Positions 33,518 to 41,918 of a DNA stretch of 64,000 nt are shown piece by piece; position 1 is the first letter of the stretch, and each line of letters opens with the position of its first letter. The notes below the pieces were generated by a model that was given only the letters and a program-made list of their open reading frames with translations, ran no database searches and was not told the DNA's origin. Source of the stretch: Candidatus Epilinea brevis. Its GTDB lineage: Bacteria > Chloroflexota > Anaerolineae > Epilineales > Epilineaceae. Position numbers and translations under genes: made by a program. The stretch is from positions 62,001 to 126,000 of the forward strand of contig JADJUE010000007.1 of assembly GCA_016710785.1 (NCBI GenBank). The letters are read 5' to 3'.

Positions 33518-33872
33518 TGGCGGTGTCCATGACCACATTCGGACGAAATGCCGGCAGCTGCGATGCACGGTCCTTGCGGTGGGCGGAATGCCAGACCACG
33601 TTCACCTGTTGGTCGAACTCCACCCTACGGTTTCCGTTTCGGCTCTGGCCAAGGAGGTCAAAGGCGCCTCATCGCATGCCGCCGCCCACCTCCTCCGCGC
33701 CGGACCATCGTTCCGGTGGCAGACCGGCTACGGCGCATTCTCCGTCAGCCATCGAGACGTTCCCAGAACCACCGCCTACGTCCTGCGCCAGAAAGAGCAC
33801 CACGCCTCCGGCACCCTCTCCCCCGCCCTCGAAGCCCTCCCGTCCCCGTCCATAAGCGCTCCCCCACGCTGA
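33518..33872 (+). pseudogene. RAYT (IS200-like Y1 transposase), C-terminal fragment
   Basis: The same frame as the N-terminal part resumes as VHDHIRTKCRQLRCTVLAVG, then GGMPDHVHLLVEL (the HUH motif) and, later, FRWQTGYGAFSVS...YVLRQKEHH (region of the catalytic Tyr and helix). Joining LEA to VHDHI would restore a continuous transposase. There is no start codon before GTG 33579 in this frame, so on its own it is not expected to give a working protein. Confidence 0.85.
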
Positions 33873-33896
33873 TCAACCCCACGGCAATCCCTGGCC

Positions 33897-33959
33897 CGAA
33901 CCCGCCTTCAGCGGGTTTAGTCTTAATGAGCCCGTGACTTTCAGTCACCGGGGCGGACG
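33897..33959 (-). repeat. Outer inverted repeat, right (REP-like)
   Basis: Reverse-complement partner of 32562-32624 with one mismatch. It lies 24 bases after the transposase stop and about 70 bases before the end of the neighbouring membrane-protein gene. Confidence 0.9.
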
Positions 33960-34026
33960 CCGGGCACGCATCGGTGCTTCCGACCACCGACCGGGCCGGA
34001 CGCCGGGCACCCTACGACCGTCCCGC

Positions 34027-34476
34027 CTACCCCTGGCGGCGCGTCGCGATCGCCTGCCGGACGCGCACGTTGGCGTAGGACAGGGCGAGGGCCGATAGCC
34101 AGATCGCAGGTCCAAACACGAAACCTGGCAGCACAATCAATGAGGCATCACCAAAGGCATCAATGGCGTCAACCAGGGTCCAAGGCCCGCCGGTACCGGT
34201 CATTGTTTCGGCCCGCAAGGTCGCCTGGAGGACAATGGGCCTTTCCGCCAAGAGTATCGGAAACCCCGCGATCGAAGAGAATACGCTCGCCACCACCAGA
34301 TTCCCCACCCCCATCCCCACCCACCCCCACCACCGCCCCCTTCGCCACGCCCGCTCCCGAGCTTCGAGCCGCGCCTCGAACGCGACAACCCAGGGCGCCG
34401 GCGAGTCAGCTTCGCTGCGTTCGCCGGCATCGACCCTCGCCGCCGCTGACACCGTCACCGAGTCCCGGCTATCCAT
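34027..34476 (-). CDS. Small membrane protein, two predicted spans
   Basis: A 149-residue protein: charged N-terminus with AFEARLEARERAWRRGRWW, a hydrophobic segment (about 52-75), an extracytoplasmic loop with MTGTGGPW, and a second segment (about 108-135). No family recognised. ATG 34476 is preceded by a purine-rich GGAAGGGGG. A fragment of a paralogue lies beyond the mobile element at 32384-32500, suggesting a tandem pair that the element now separates. Confidence 0.7.
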   Translation of the reverse strand: MDSRDSVTVSAAARVDAGERSEADSPAPWVVAFEARLEARERAWRRGRWWGWVGMGVGNLVVASVFSSIAGFPILLAERPIVLQATLRAETMTGTGGPWTLVDAIDAFGDASLIVLPGFVFGPAIWLSALALSYANVRVRQAIATRRQG

Positions 34477-34550
34477 AGGCACACGCCCCCTTCCTGCCTT
34501 GCTGGCCAGCAAGATGCGTGCCGGGCCACTCGGTCGTCAATCCCCCGACG

Positions 34551-35087
34551 TCAGGCTCTCCCGCTCCCACCGTCCGCCCCACCGCTCGCAACCACCACCT
34601 TCGGCTTCCGCTTCCGCCGCGTCTGCCCCCCCTTCAGGTTCATCGGTCGCCCCGGGCCGATGTGGCGCACGCGCCTTGGGCGGGGGGCCGGCAGCTCCAG
34701 GGGATCGTCGGGGAACTCGGCGTCCCAGGCTTCCTTGTACTGGGCGTCGGTCCAATGCCCGGCCGGGGCGTTGATCATGGTGCCGCTGAACTTCTGCTTG
34801 TTCAGCACCTGCAGCAGCAGCCCCTTGTCGGCCACGAAGTTGAGGCGCAGCTCGCCGTAGCGGTCAGCGGTGAGGCGCAGGCGGCCGAGGCCGGGGAGGA
34901 TGACCGGCGAGCCCAGGCGCAGGTAGAAGGCGACACCATCGCCCACCTCGCCGAGGGCCATGAGGGCGGAATTGGGGTTGAGCCCCGAACTGCGCGACAT
35001 CCAGTCGCAGAGTTCGCGTAGCTGGACGTTTCCCCCCTGGTCCACGCGGGGACCGTAACGGGAGACGGCTTGGAAGAGCTTGGCCAT
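34551..35087 (-). CDS. HU/IHF-like DNA-binding protein with basic tail
   Basis: A 178-residue protein. The first ~100 residues (FQAVSRYGPRVDQGGNVQLREL, SSGLNPNSALMALGEVGDGVAFYL, LPGLGRLRLTADRYGELRLNF) follow the HU-like fold with the GLGRLRL beta-arm region. The C-terminus is Lys/Arg/Gly-rich (KGGQTRRKRKPKVVVASGG). AAGGA upstream supports ATG 35087. The iteron palindrome at 35205-35327 lies just upstream of this gene, so it is a candidate binder or target. Confidence 0.65.
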   Translation of the reverse strand: MAKLFQAVSRYGPRVDQGGNVQLRELCDWMSRSSGLNPNSALMALGEVGDGVAFYLRLGSPVILPGLGRLRLTADRYGELRLNFVADKGLLLQVLNKQKFSGTMINAPAGHWTDAQYKEAWDAEFPDDPLELPAPRPRRVRHIGPGRPMNLKGGQTRRKRKPKVVVASGGADGGSGRA

Positions 35088-35204
35088 GGTGACAGTCCTT
35101 TCGTCAGGAGGAGCGGCGGCGGCGCTTGCACGCCGCGAGCAAGGCGGACGATGGTCCGGAATCAGGCGCTGCAGGGTCGGGTTTCAGGCGTTGGCGACCC
35201 GGAT

Positions 35205-35327
35205 CTCAGGCGCTTCGCACCTAATTAGGGAACCATGTTACCACGTAACACCGATCCATGTTACATGGTAACATCGATCCATGTTACCACGTAACATGGA
35301 TCCCTAATTGAGTGCACGAAGCCTGAG
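35205..35327. repeat. 123-bp imperfect palindrome between divergent genes
   Basis: Arms beginning CTCAGGCGCTTCGCAC (35205) and, on the other strand, CTCAGGCTTCGTGCAC (35327) run inward through AATTAGGGA[A/T]CCATGTTAC. The segment is AT-rich against a GC-rich background. It may be a small non-autonomous mobile element or a regulatory/segregation site; no coding frame is evident. Sequence from 35088 to 35204 and 35328 to 35399 shows nothing else notable. Confidence 0.85.
35236..35296. promoter_or_regulatory. Three operator-like palindromes at 23-bp spacing
   Basis: TGTTAC-N3-GTAACA occurs at 35236-35250 (centre CAC), 35259-35273 (centre ATG) and 35282-35296 (centre CAC), each exactly 23 bases apart. 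The repeated unit is CCATGTTACxxxGTAACA plus GAT. Two helical turns between sites would put bound dimers on about the same face of the DNA. The binding protein is unknown; the HU-like gene next door and an unlinked HTH regulator are both possible. Confidence 0.85.
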
Positions 35328-35399
35328 TTCACGCGCCAATCCGCCTGACCCTCCGCCCCCGCCATCCGTCCGGTTCAGCCCTGCAAGGCCAGCCCACGC

Positions 35400-37094
35400 A
35401 TGACTACCCCGCCGTCCAGCGATCCCGCTTCGCCGCCAACGCCCCCCGCCACCCAGCCCCCGCCCGGCCTGCGCGGCGCCGCCCTGCTGCGCGATCCGCG
35501 TTACAACCGCGGCGGCGCCTTCAGCGAGGCGGAGCGAGACGCCTACGGCCTGCGCGGCCTCCTACATTCCCGCGTCTCCACCCTGGAGACGCAGGCGGCG
35601 CGGATCATGCGCAACGTGCGTATGAAGCCCAACCCGCTGGAGCAGTACATCTTCCTGGCCGAGCTGCAGGACCGCAACCAGACCCTGTTCTACCGCGTCC
35701 TGGTGGACCACGTGGCCGAGCTGATGCCCGTGGTCTACACCCCCACGGTGGGCACGGCCTGCCGCCACTTCATGCATATCTACACCCGGCCGCGGGGGCT
35801 GTACATCTGCGCTGGGGATCGGGGGCGAGTGGCCGAGCTGCTGCGCAACTGGCCGGTGGCAGAGGTGGGCGTCATCGTGGTCACCGATGGCGAGCGCATC
35901 CTGGGCCTGGGGGATCTGGGGGCCAACGGCATGGGCATCCCCATCGGCAAGCTGGCCCTGTACACCGCTTGCGGCGGCGTCCATCCCGACCGTTGCCTGC
36001 CGGTGATGCTGGACGTGGGCACGGACAACCCCGAGATCCGGGACGATCCGCTGTACATCGGCCAGGCCCGCCCGCGGCTGCGCGGCGAGGCCTACGATGC
36101 CCTGGTGGACGAGTTCGTCGCGGCGGCCAACGCGGTGTTTCCGGGCGTGCTGATCCAGTTCGAGGATTTCGCCACGGACAACGCCTTTCGGCTCCTGGCG
36201 CGCCACCAGGATCGCGTCTGCACCTTCAACGATGACATCCAGGGCACCGCGGCGGTGGCTCTGGCGGGGCTGATCTCGGCCGGTAGGATCACCGGCGCGG
36301 CCCTGACCGAGCAGAAGCTGCTCTTCCTGGGCGCCGGCTCGGCCGCGACGGGCATCGCCGAGCTGATTGTCTCGGCGATGGTCCGCCAGGGCCTGCCGGA
36401 GGCGGAGGCGCGCCGCCGCTGCTACTTCGTCGATTCCCAGGGCCTGGTGACCGCCGACCGCGCCGATCTGGCGCCGCATAAGCGGCCCTTCGCCCATGAC
36501 CTGCCGCCCGCCGCCGACCTGCAGGCGGCGGTGGAGGCCCTCCGGCCGACAGCCCTGCTGGGCCTGTCCGCCCAGGCGGGCCTCTTCACCGAAGGGGTCA
36601 TCCGCGCCATGGCTGACGCGAATGCGCGGCCGATCGTCTTCGCCCTCTCCAACCCCACCAGCAAGGCGGAATGCACCGCGGAGCAGGCCTACGGCTGGAG
36701 CGACGGCCGGGCGGTGTTCGCCTCGGGCAGTCCCTTCGATCCGGTCACGCTCGCGGATGGGCGGCGCTTCGTGCCCGGCCAGGGCAACAACGCCTACATC
36801 TTCCCCGGCCTGGGCCTGGGCGTGCTGGCCAGCGGGGCGCGGCGGGTGACGGACGCCATGTTCCACGCCGCGGCCACCTGCCTGGCCGGCGAGGTGAGCG
36901 CGGAAGACCTGGCGGCCGGCTCGCTCTACCCGCCGCTGGGCGCCATCCGCGGGGTGTCGGCGGTCATCGCCGAGGCGGTGGCCGCGGTGGCCTGGGATGA
37001 CGGGCTCAGCGACCAGCCCCGCCCGGCGGACATCGGGGCCTGGGTGCGGGCGGCGATGTACGAGCCGCGCTACGTGGACTTGGTGGGCGGATGA
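35400..37094 (+). CDS. Malic enzyme (NAD(P)-dependent, long form)
   Basis: A 564-residue oxidative decarboxylase turning malate into pyruvate and CO2. The N-terminal malic domain has VVYTPTVGTACRHF (catalytic Tyr near 112) and GMGIPIGKLALY (catalytic Lys near 183); FEDFATDNAFRLL and FNDDIQGTAAV carry metal ligands; the dinucleotide motif GAGSAATGIAEL lies near 310. A Pro-rich N-terminal stretch precedes the domain. The stop overlaps the next gene by four bases (ATGA). Confidence 0.96.
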   Translation: MTTPPSSDPASPPTPPATQPPPGLRGAALLRDPRYNRGGAFSEAERDAYGLRGLLHSRVSTLETQAARIMRNVRMKPNPLEQYIFLAELQDRNQTLFYRVLVDHVAELMPVVYTPTVGTACRHFMHIYTRPRGLYICAGDRGRVAELLRNWPVAEVGVIVVTDGERILGLGDLGANGMGIPIGKLALYTACGGVHPDRCLPVMLDVGTDNPEIRDDPLYIGQARPRLRGEAYDALVDEFVAAANAVFPGVLIQFEDFATDNAFRLLARHQDRVCTFNDDIQGTAAVALAGLISAGRITGAALTEQKLLFLGAGSAATGIAELIVSAMVRQGLPEAEARRRCYFVDSQGLVTADRADLAPHKRPFAHDLPPAADLQAAVEALRPTALLGLSAQAGLFTEGVIRAMADANARPIVFALSNPTSKAECTAEQAYGWSDGRAVFASGSPFDPVTLADGRRFVPGQGNNAYIFPGLGLGVLASGARRVTDAMFHAAATCLAGEVSAEDLAAGSLYPPLGAIRGVSAVIAEAVAAVAWDDGLSDQPRPADIGAWVRAAMYEPRYVDLVGG

Positions 37095-37684
37095 ACGAGA
37101 ACCTGTTCCGCGGCCTGGCCGGCGTCATCCTGTTCACCTGCGTCGGCATCTCCAGCCATTTCCGCCGCAAGGCGGACGCGGCCGGCGGCGGAGCGATCGC
37201 GCGCAAGGTCGATGGCTCGGCCATGATGACCGCCATCAAGGTCGGCGGCCTGGTCCTCTGGCTCAGCCCGCTCGTCTACCTGGTCAACCCGTCGTGGATG
37301 GCCTGGTCCAAGCTGGGCCTGCCCGACTGGGCGCGCTGGCTCGGCGTCGCGGTCGGCCTGCTCTGCGTCGGCCTGATCTACTGGCTGTTCAGCAGCATCG
37401 GCGGCGGCATCTCGCCCACCAGCGCCACGCGCGAGCGGCACGAACTGGTCACGCGCGGCCCCTACCGCTGGGTGCGTCACCCGCTCTACTCGGTGGGATC
37501 GGCCACCTTCATCGCCTTCGGGATGATGGCCGACAGCTGGTTCATCGCCGCTCTGGGCCTGCTGGCCTTCGTGATGATGGCTATCCGCACGCCGAAGGAA
37601 GAGGCCAACCTCATCGCCAAATTCGGTGACGGCTACATCGCGTACATGAAGCGGACGGGGCGGTTCTTCCCTCGGCTCTTCTGA
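37091..37684 (+). CDS. Isoprenylcysteine carboxyl methyltransferase (ICMT)-like membrane protein
   Basis: A 197-residue protein with about four to five membrane segments and the ICMT/PEMT-type SAM-binding motif LVTRGPYRWVRHPLYSVG (about 118-135), ending EEANLIAKFGDGYIAYMKRTGRFFP. Bacterial members methylate lipids or unknown small molecules; the substrate is not deducible. Translationally coupled to malic enzyme. Confidence 0.88.
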   Translation: MNENLFRGLAGVILFTCVGISSHFRRKADAAGGGAIARKVDGSAMMTAIKVGGLVLWLSPLVYLVNPSWMAWSKLGLPDWARWLGVAVGLLCVGLIYWLFSSIGGGISPTSATRERHELVTRGPYRWVRHPLYSVGSATFIAFGMMADSWFIAALGLLAFVMMAIRTPKEEANLIAKFGDGYIAYMKRTGRFFPRLF

Positions 37685-37784
37685 GGTTGGAATCGCGGGA
37701 TCCGCACCCTGTCCTTGTGCCCTGCCCGCGGCGTTGCTATCCTGGGCCTGACGGGGCATTGTGGCCCACCGAGGAGTTAGCGTC

Positions 37785-38366
37785 ATGGCGATTCGATCCG
37801 TGATCCAGCACCATTCTCCGGCAGACTATGTGGCCCGGGAGCGTGTGGCCGAGATCAAGAGCGAGTATATCGACGGCGAGATCGTGGCCATGGCTGGGGG
37901 AAGCCGCGCGCACAGCCTGATCGCGGGCAATGTGCTTGTGGCGTTGCGCGCTGCGCTGGGTGACCGGCCATGCGAGGTCCACGGGAGCGATCTACGGGTG
38001 GGCATGGCCACGAGCGGCTTCTACACCTATCCTGACGTCACGGTGGTCTGTGGCGAAGCCACCTTCGAGGATGGCGTGGAAGACACCCTGTTGAACCCCG
38101 TGGTCATCGTCGAGGTGCTCTCGCCGACCACCGAGGCCTACGATCGCGGTCTCAAGTTCGCGCGTTACCGACTGCTTCCATCGCTGCGGGAGTACGTGCT
38201 GGTAGCGCAGGATCGGCCGCACGTGGAAAGGTACACGCGGGGCGAGTCCGGCTGGTTGCCACACCAGGCAGACGGTATGGGGGCGATGGTCGAGATCCCA
38301 GCGCTGGGATGCACGCTGGCCTTGGCTGAGATCTTCGCCAAGGTAGGGTTCGGCCAATCCGGTTGA
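37785..38366 (+). CDS. Uma2-family (PD-(D/E)XK-like) protein
   Basis: A 193-residue protein of the Uma2 family, a restriction-endonuclease-like fold expanded in Cyanobacteria and Chloroflexota. Visible signatures: SEYIDGEIVAMAGGSRAHSLI, YTYPDVTVVCG (core Asp), NPVVIVEVLSPTTEAYDRGLKFARYR (core Glu and Lys) and LREYVLVAQD. GAGGAG supports ATG 37785. Biological role unknown, with mobility or defence suggested for the family. Stand-alone gene. Confidence 0.93.
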   Translation: MAIRSVIQHHSPADYVARERVAEIKSEYIDGEIVAMAGGSRAHSLIAGNVLVALRAALGDRPCEVHGSDLRVGMATSGFYTYPDVTVVCGEATFEDGVEDTLLNPVVIVEVLSPTTEAYDRGLKFARYRLLPSLREYVLVAQDRPHVERYTRGESGWLPHQADGMGAMVEIPALGCTLALAEIFAKVGFGQSG

Positions 38367-38541
38367 CGTGATCGACCTGAGCCTGCCGCAGGCCGGTGTG
38401 TAGACTCCGGAGGGCGGTGATTGAAATTCCTAGGGCCTGGCAGGGCTGTCGGGTTGTTTGCCGGTGGCCTGGCCAAGGGTTGCGGTGCCGAAAGCGCCTC
38501 ATCTCGTGTCGGGCGACTCTGAGGTAGAGTGGAGGTCCTCT

Positions 38542-39366
38542 ATGCGTTCAACGAGCGTCGGGAGATTGATCCTCGTTCTCGTTCTGCTTGTGGTTGTTGG
38601 TGTGATTGCGTTGAGGCCGTGGCTCGCACGAGATCGTGGTGTGTCTCCCGTTACCGGCAGTATGGGTCCATCTGAAGGAAACGTTGTGGATCGGACAGTT
38701 GCGGGCGAGGCGGGCGATAGTGATCCAGACGACACTCAGGTTGCTACGCCCACATTGGATCCCACATTGGTAGCGGCGGTTGAGGCGACCATGTTGGCCG
38801 CGCGCGGGGGCACGCCAGGTCCTCCAGGTGAGGCTGAGAACTACTTGCGCATTGACTCCAATGACGCACTGCCGCCTGCCCCCGCAGCCGAGACAGCCTA
38901 CTACGTTCGTATGAAGACTCGGGAAGCCAAGGCCCTCGCGATGCCATCAGCAACGACCGACTGGGCAGAGACGCCCACGCCACCCTACCCGGTGCCACTA
39001 TCGGAAGATGATGCGATTGCCTGGGCCCTGAGCTACGCACTGGAAGGCACGTCACCTCACGATCCCATCGCCCGCAAGATCTCCCATGCCACGTTGAAGA
39101 GCCGATTTGGGTTCGACGGGATGCTGTCGGGGAGTGAGCTTGTATGGGTGGTTGCCGTGAAGGCCAATGGAATGAACGATCTCTCGTGGGCACCTAGGCT
39201 TGGCATGGCCCCGCCCGAGGGAACAACACCACGTCCTGTGGATGGATACTTGCTGGTGTTTTCGGTTGCTGGCCAGGCAATTGGAGGCGGGATGTTGTAC
39301 CCTGAGGACTTAGCTACAAGCAAGCAGCGATACTCCGACTTCGTCAATCTTCGGAGTGAGCAGTGA
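38542..39366 (+). CDS. Membrane-anchored protein of unknown function
   Basis: A 274-residue protein: one N-terminal hydrophobic helix (about residues 8-25), a low-complexity Asp/Ser/Pro linker, then a folded region (about 130-270, SEDDAIAWALSYALEGTSPHDP...VDGYLLVFSVAGQ). GGAGG six bases before ATG 38542. Codon composition is more AT-rich than most neighbours. No family recognised. Confidence 0.7.
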   Translation: MRSTSVGRLILVLVLLVVVGVIALRPWLARDRGVSPVTGSMGPSEGNVVDRTVAGEAGDSDPDDTQVATPTLDPTLVAAVEATMLAARGGTPGPPGEAENYLRIDSNDALPPAPAAETAYYVRMKTREAKALAMPSATTDWAETPTPPYPVPLSEDDAIAWALSYALEGTSPHDPIARKISHATLKSRFGFDGMLSGSELVWVVAVKANGMNDLSWAPRLGMAPPEGTTPRPVDGYLLVFSVAGQAIGGGMLYPEDLATSKQRYSDFVNLRSEQ

Positions 39367-39633
39367 TGCCACAGCCATAACCTCCTGGACTCCACAGGTA
39401 GACGTATCTCGGTGGGTACCTCCTGTACCCCTAGATGAGGTGTCCACCAACTCGGGTCAACGCCATAGGGAGGCATCTTGGCCTTCGATCAAGTGGCCAC
39501 GCTTCGCGGAGCCAAGGAAGACTGCTCGGGTCACCGAACCAATGCGCGCTCCGGCAGACCACGGCGCCGGTGCAGCTACCTTCGCTGCGCCGGGCCGGGG
39601 TTCCACCGGCCCCCTCGAAGGGACGCACCCGTC
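39367..39633. other. Intergenic region with a solo 22-bp repeat
   Basis: No convincing gene. CCACAGGTAGACGTATCTCGG at about 39392-39412 matches CCACAGGTAGACACATCTCGG at 44870-44890, a member of the inverted pair described there. This copy stands alone and could be a transposon-end remnant. Confidence 0.55.
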
Positions 39634-41493
39634 ATGCTGCCCCATCGCCATCCCCTCCTGACCATCGCCGCCATCACCATCCTCGCGCCCGTCGTGTTGG
39701 CCGCCTGGCCCCTGGCCCGGGGGCTTGACTCGGCCACCGCGTCCCCTGCGCAGCGGGCGGACAGGGGCCGGCGGGGGGAGCCGGCGGCACCGGCACAGCT
39801 GCCACAGCATCGCTGGGTGGAGCTGGCCGGGGGCGGGACGGCGCCTGAGCTGGTCCATCACACGATGGTCTTCGACCCCGGCGGCGACCATTACTGGATC
39901 TATGGAGGAGTCGTCGGCGACGCAGTAACAGGTCCCCTGTCGGACGTCCTGCTACGCCGCGACGCCACCGATCCCGCCGCGGACTGGCAGGTGGTGCAGG
40001 CCCAGGGCGACCGGCCGCCGCCCTTGGCCTATCACTCGGCCGTCTACGATGCCAGGCGCCAACGGATGCTCCTCTACGGCGGCATCGAGTCGCGCGACGG
40101 GGCTACGCTGCGGCTGGCCCAGAAGGACTCGGTCTGGGCCTTGGACCTCCGCTACCCCAACCGCGTCCGCTGGGACAAGGTGAGCGCGCCGGGTGCTGCC
40201 CTGGGGCGCTTCGGTCATGCAGCGCTCTATCTGCAGGACTTCGATGCCATGCTGCTCTCCGGAGGCGGCACGGAAGACCTACGGGTGCTGGATGACCAGG
40301 TGGCCCTGGTCCTGGGCGATGACCGGCCGCGCTGGATGTCGCTGGCCGGCGCGGGAATAGGCCCGCGGATCGGGCACGGCCTGGTCTACGATTCCGGCGG
40401 GAAGCGCCTGATCGCCTTCGGCGGCCTGGCCAGCATCGCGGGTAGCCCGGACACGGGCCAGGCCATCGGTCGCGCGGTCAGCCTGGACCTGTCAGTGGGT
40501 CTCGCGGCACCCGATCTCACCTGGCAGGATCTGAAGGCCTCAGGAACTCCCGCCGCGGCCCGCGCCTACATGGGGGCCGTCCTCGATCCGGTCCGGCAGT
40601 ATTGGTGGCTGCAGGGCGGGACGGAGCGCTCCCGCCTGCCTTTGCGTGACCTCTCGGTCCTCGATCTGTCCACCGCGCCGGCACGCTGGTACCGCTCACC
40701 GCTCGGCGATCCAGGCCCGCTCCGCTGGGGCCAGGCGGCAGTCTGGGATTACCTGGGGCCCCGCCTTGTCATCCACGGCGGCAGCTCCTACCTCCGCGCC
40801 TCAGGTAGCGCCTTTGCCCTGGAGATCCGCTTGGACCAGGACCCTCCCTGGCCCGCCGCCACGGCCACCGCCAGCCCCACCCGCCTGCGACCCACGGCCA
40901 CCGCCACCCGTTCGGCTCCGAACCCTCCGTCACCCACAGTCGCGCAATCCAGCCCGGTCCCCCCCATCGCCACCTGCATCCCGACGCCGGAGGGCACCAC
41001 TCCCCCCGGCCTCTACCCCATCGTCTCCGTGGATTCCGTGGTTATCCGCCAGGCCTTCGATGCCGCGGACTGTCCCAGCGCGGACCTCCGGCTGCACATC
41101 GTGCTGCGCAACGACGGGCCGGCGCCCAGCGGGCCCTTCGCCGTGCGCATCGAGGGTTGCGGGGTGGGCAGGCGGGATGTGGAGGTGGCTGACATCGAGA
41201 TGCTTGACCAGACCACGGTGGAGGTCTCCGGCGTCACCCTGCCGGCCGAGCCCTGCGCCCTCATGCTGGACCCGCGCTGCGATCCCCTCAAGCCCTACTT
41301 CCAGCGCCATTGGTCCGGGCCTGTCGGGGTGCCAAGGCCGCAACCCACCTGCACGCCGGGGCACTCGCCGCCGCCGACGGCGACCGAGGGCCCGGGGACC
41401 GCGACAGCGGTGCCGGCAACGGCGACCGAGGGCTCAGAGGACGCCACCGCGACGCCGCCGCGGCTGCACCTGCCGCGGGTGGGTGGGGCGTGA
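39634..41493 (+). CDS. Secreted Kelch/beta-propeller-like protein with C-terminal LP motif
   Basis: A 619-residue exported protein with a signal peptide (MLPHRHPLLTIAAITILAPV...). Kelch-like repeats (HHTMVFDPGGDHYWIYGG; AYHSAVYDARRQRMLLYGG; GHGLVYDSGGKRLIAFGG; GAVLDPVRQYWWLQGG) suggest a six- or seven-bladed propeller. A Pro/Thr/Ala linker (about 405-450), a small beta domain with paired Cys, and a second linker ending PRLHLPRVGGA follow. Ligand unknown. Start at ATG 39634; the longer frame upstream has no signal peptide at its end. Confidence 0.8.
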   Translation: MLPHRHPLLTIAAITILAPVVLAAWPLARGLDSATASPAQRADRGRRGEPAAPAQLPQHRWVELAGGGTAPELVHHTMVFDPGGDHYWIYGGVVGDAVTGPLSDVLLRRDATDPAADWQVVQAQGDRPPPLAYHSAVYDARRQRMLLYGGIESRDGATLRLAQKDSVWALDLRYPNRVRWDKVSAPGAALGRFGHAALYLQDFDAMLLSGGGTEDLRVLDDQVALVLGDDRPRWMSLAGAGIGPRIGHGLVYDSGGKRLIAFGGLASIAGSPDTGQAIGRAVSLDLSVGLAAPDLTWQDLKASGTPAAARAYMGAVLDPVRQYWWLQGGTERSRLPLRDLSVLDLSTAPARWYRSPLGDPGPLRWGQAAVWDYLGPRLVIHGGSSYLRASGSAFALEIRLDQDPPWPAATATASPTRLRPTATATRSAPNPPSPTVAQSSPVPPIATCIPTPEGTTPPGLYPIVSVDSVVIRQAFDAADCPSADLRLHIVLRNDGPAPSGPFAVRIEGCGVGRRDVEVADIEMLDQTTVEVSGVTLPAEPCALMLDPRCDPLKPYFQRHWSGPVGVPRPQPTCTPGHSPPPTATEGPGTATAVPATATEGSEDATATPPRLHLPRVGGA

Positions 41494-41918
41494 GGGACCA
41501 TTCCGGGCGGTCAGCCCTTGGGTTGCGGTGGGTGCGACAGCATGACGGCGGGCGGCGGCTGCAAGCGCTGGCCCAGAGCGGATCGATGACCTCATGGTTG
41601 CTCACATCAACGTCAACGCCGGTCGCGCCGAGCCTATACGCGTACCCATTCCGGGCTGACCAGCCTGAACGGTTACCCGCACGGAGCGCGGGCTGCGCTG
41701 CCGAGCCTTGTGTTCGCCCGGCAAGCAGGCCCGTCAGCGCAGGCAGACGTGGCCCCAACCGCCTCGGCGGCTCGCCGGCCTGCGGCCGTATCCCTCAACC
41801 TGCGGTGATCGTCTTGCTTCACGGCGCTGCTGACGCTGTCCGCCCCTCGACATCCATTTCCCAGAGCCAGGCCCCGCTCTCGGGCGGGCTGATCTGATGT
41901 CTCTCCCAGGAGCTGACG
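41494..41918. other. Intergenic region, no gene seen
   Basis: About 425 bases between two secreted-protein genes. I see no supported ORF, strong terminator or clear repeat. AGGAG near 41909 belongs to the downstream gene. Confidence 0.5.

Larger units (their letters stand above)
32510..34011. mobile_element. Nested mobile element: RAYT transposase interrupted by a DUF559 cassette
   Basis: A ~1.5-kb element bounded by long outer inverted repeats (core 63 bp at 32562-32624 and 33897-33959, one mismatch; weaker similarity extends to 32510-32665 and 33859-34011). Inside, an IS200-like/REP-associated tyrosine transposase gene is split into an N-terminal part (32766-32850) and a C-terminal part (33518-33872). 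Between them is a second unit: a DUF559 gene flanked by 67-bp inverted repeats. The outer repeats contain the hairpins AACCCGCTGAAGGCGGGTT and GTGACTGAAAGTCAC, typical of REP sequences recognised by RAYTs. Confidence 0.85.

Noticed and set aside
35236..35296. CRISPR-like array reading of the three 23-bp repeats
   Set aside because: The units are directly adjacent without spacers, each is a palindrome, and there are only three; no cas genes nearby.
41310..41897. 195-codon plus-strand ORF across the end of the Kelch-like gene
   Set aside because: Overlaps the C-terminal coding region in another frame and has a low-complexity translation; the following intergenic part lacks start signals.
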